Origin: Sisyra terminalis | Taxonomy: Eukaryota > Arthropoda > Insecta > Neuroptera > Sisyridae | NCBI GenBank assembly: GCA_958496175.1 | Contig: OY292277.1 | Coordinates: forward strand, 1,426,001 to 1,490,000 | DNA length: 64,000 nt | Reading direction: 5' to 3' | Shown: positions 61,504 to 64,000 of the stretch, piece by piece | Position numbering within the stretch: the first letter of the stretch is position 1 | Layout of the letters: the number at the start of each line of letters is the position of its first letter | Program-made: the position numbers and the translations under genes | The notes under the pieces: generated by a model | Seen by the model: only the letters and a program-made list of their open reading frames with translations | Databases searched by the model: none | What the model was told of the DNA's origin: nothing

Positions 61504-64000
61504 TTGTAAATCACTAAAAAGCCTTAAATCTACAAACGTTGAGAAAACAAGGCCTTATATTGAAAAATCACCCTTTTAAACGGCATAATTTCTGACGGAA
61601 AATGTCACATCAATTTACGGCTCTAAAACTTCCCGGTTTAAATTCCCGGCAAACTATCCCGATAAATTAATGTTTCTTTTTTTGAAAACGTGGAGAAAGA
61701 TTCAAACATTAATATTCAGTCAGACTATAGCAAAAGAAAACATCCCTTATATCCGGTTTTTCCCAATTTAAATTGGCATTGTTTTAGCTTTGAAATGGAA
61801 TTGTGGACGTCCTCTTACCCACAGGAAGAAAATTTCTTCAAATTGTAATTCACTTAAACGTCCCTAATCTTAATTTCTTGAGAAAAGTAGGCCTTATTTT
61901 GAAAAATCGGCCATTAAACTGGCCTTATTTCAGAAGGAAAATGTCACATCAATTTACGGCTCTAAAACTTCCAGGTTTAAATTCCTGGCAAACTATCCCG
62001 ATAAATTAATGTTTCTTTTTTTGAGAACGTGGAGAAAGATTCAAGCATTAATATTCAATTAAACTATAGCAAAAGAAACCATCCCTTATAACCGGTTTTT
62101 TCCAATTAAATTGTCCTAGTTTTAGCTTTGAAATGGAATTGTGGACGTCCTGTTACCCACAGGATGAAAATTTTTTCCGATTGTAAATCAATAAAACGTC
62201 CCTTATCTTAATTTCTTTAGAAAACTAGGCCTTATTTTGAAAAATCGGCCATTAAAGTGGCCTTATGTCAGACGGAAAATGTCATATCCATTTACGGCTC
62301 TAAAACTTCCAGGTTTAAATTCCTGGCAAACTATCCCGATACATTAATGTTTCTTTTTTTGAGAACGTGGAGAAAGATTTAAACATTAATATTAAACAGA
62401 CTATAGCAAAAGAAAACATCCCTTATATCCGGTTTTTCCCAATTTAAATTGGCCTTGTTTTAGCTTTGAAATGGAATTGTGGACGTCCTGTTACCCACAG
62501 GAAGGAAATTTCTTCGGATTGTAATTCAATAAAACGTCCCTTATCGTAATTTCTTGGGAAAACTAGGCCTTATTTTGAAAAATCGGCCATTAAACTGGCC
62601 TTATTTCAGACGGAAAATGGCTCATCAATTTACGGCTCTAAAACTTCCCGATTTAAATTCCCGGCAAACTATCCCGATATATTAATGTTTCTTTTTTTGA
62701 GAACTTGGAGAAATATTCAAACATTAATATTCAATCAGACTATAGCAAAAGAAAACATCCCTTTTATCCGGTTTTTCCCAATTTAAATTAGCCTTGTTTT
62801 AGCTTTGAAATGGAATTGTGGACGTCCTGTTACCCACAGGAAGAAAATTTCTTCAAATTGTAATTCACTTAAACGTTCCTTATCTTAATTTCTTGGGAAA
62901 ACTAGGCCTTATATTGAAAAATCCGCCATTTGACTGGCCTTATTTCAGACGGAAAATGTCACATCAATTTACGGCTCTAAAACTTCCCGGTTTAAATTCC
63001 CGGCAAACTATCCCGATACATTAATGTTTCTTTTTTTGAGAACGTGGAGAAAGATTTAAACATTAATATTCAATCAGACTATAGCAAAAGAAAACATCCC
63101 TTTTATCCGGTTTTTCCCAATTTAAATTAGCCTTGTTTTAGCTTTGAAATGGAATTGTGGACGTCCTGTTACCCACAGGAAGAAAATTTCTTCAAATTGT
63201 AATTCGCTTAAACGTTCCTTATCTTAATTTCTTGGGAAAACTTAGCCTTATTTTGAAAAATCGGCCATTAAAGTGGCCTTATTTCAGACGGAAAATGTCA
63301 TATCCATTTACGGCTCTAAAACTTCCCGGTTTAAATTCCCGGCAAACTATCCCGATACATTAATGTTTCATTTTTTGAGAACGTGGAGAAAGATTTAAAC
63401 ATTAATATTCAATCAGACTATAGCAAAAGAAAACATCCCTTTTATCCGGTTTTTCCCAATTTAAATTAGCCTTGTTTAAGCTTTGAAATGGAATTGTGGA
63501 CGTCCTGTTACCCACAGGAAGAAAATTTCTATCGATTGTAATTCAATGAAACGTCCCTTATCCTAATTTCTTGAGAAAACTAAGCCTTATTTTGAAAAAT
63601 CGGCCATTAAAGTGGCCTTATTTCAGACGGAAAATGTCATATCCATTTACGGCTCTAAACCTTCCCGGTTTAAATTCCCGGCAAACTATCCCGACAAATT
63701 AATGTTTTTTTTTTTTTGAGAACGTGGAGAAAGATTCAAACATTAATATTCAATCAGACTATAGCAAAAAAAAACCATCCCATATATCTGGTTTTTCCCA
63801 ATTTAAATTGGCCTTGTTTAAACTTTTGAAATGGAATTGTGGACGTCCTGTTACCCACAGGAAGAAAATTTCTTCAAATTGTAATTCACTTAAACGTCCC
63901 TAATCTTAATTTCTTGAGAAAACGAGGCCTTATTTTGAAAAATCCGCCATTTGACTGGCCTTATTTCAGACGGAAAATGTCACATCAATTTACGGCTCTA
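61504..64000 (+). repeat. Satellite block 9 (about 7.4 monomers, runs off the window)
   Basis: Units mix block-4-like forms (GGAAGGAAATTTCTTCGG, ATAACCGG, CATATCCATTTACGG) with units marked by AAACGTTCCTTATC and CCTTTTATCCGG, the latter at about 62.76, 63.10 and 63.44 kb as a local single-monomer series. The array continues past position 64000. Confidence 0.85.

Larger units (their letters stand above)
1..64000 (+). repeat. 339 bp satellite DNA array (entire window)
   Basis: The landmark GTGGACGTC followed by TGTTACCCACAGG recurs every 338-340 bp from one end of the window to the other (for example at 299, 638, 977 and 1316), always on the same strand. Allowing for eight 358 bp inserts there are about 180 monomers. 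Neither end of the array is reached. Copies differ by scattered substitutions and by small length changes in a T-tract (after TAATGTTTC) and an A-tract (after TATAGC), which accounts for the 338-340 bp spread. This is typical eukaryotic satellite DNA homogenised by unequal exchange. No unique sequence of 300 bp or more was found outside the repeat family and its inserts. Family name, chromosome position and species cannot be determined here. Confidence 0.98.

Noticed and set aside
1..64000. The array as a CRISPR locus or bacterial repeat region
   Set aside because: Units are contiguous, 339 bp long and without unique spacers or cas genes. The size and higher-order structure are those of eukaryotic satellite DNA.

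Overview
The whole 64 kb window is satellite DNA. It is one head-to-tail array of an AT-rich monomer of about 339 bp, with every copy on the same strand, and it runs off both ends of the window. From the spacing of the landmark GTGGACGTC I estimate about 180 monomers. I see no protein-coding gene, rRNA, tRNA, CRISPR array, recognisable transposon or single-copy sequence. Short open frames of 63-77 codons recur at the 339 bp period. They arise because the repeat unit is a multiple of three, and I do not consider them genes.

This organisation points to a eukaryotic chromosome, in a pericentromeric, centromeric or other heterochromatic block. The species cannot be named from the sequence alone. 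CpG dinucleotides are still common in most copies (in GACGTC, TCGGCC, ACGGAAAATG and CCCGG, for example). This argues weakly against long residence under heavy CpG methylation, but it does not identify a lineage.

Layout: 1-5.4 kb holds 16 monomers, mostly the GGCCATTAAACTGGCC subtype. From 5.8 to 28.1 kb are about 66 monomers, dominated by the CTGTCATTAAACAGG subtype and by complex higher-order duplications. From 28.5 to 38.4 kb is a subtype marked by ACGACCCTTAGCC, GAGAGCTTGGAG and AACCGG. From 38.7 to 47.2 kb the array is a mosaic. From 45.9 to 54.5 kb is a nearly perfect tandem duplication with a 4,426 bp offset. From 56 to 61 kb is a tetramer-based region, and 61.5-64 kb is again mixed. 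Eight monomers carry a 358 bp extra segment at the same internal position (5425, 28151, 30544, 38359, 47189, 51615, 55702 and 61146). Successive inserts are separated by whole numbers of monomers: about 66, 6, 22, 25, 12, 11 and 15.

The most interesting features are the 358 bp segment, which is dense in inverted repeats and absent from ordinary monomers, and a set of short dyad symmetries inside each 339 bp monomer. These include a perfect 14 bp palindrome and a dyad that changes register between subtypes while remaining a dyad. Together they suggest a satellite with conserved sites for a DNA-binding protein or for DNA/RNA structure. It appears to evolve by unequal crossing-over at several scales (1-, 2-, 3-, 4-, 7- and about 13-monomer-length units). 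That functional reading is inference; the repeat architecture is directly visible.
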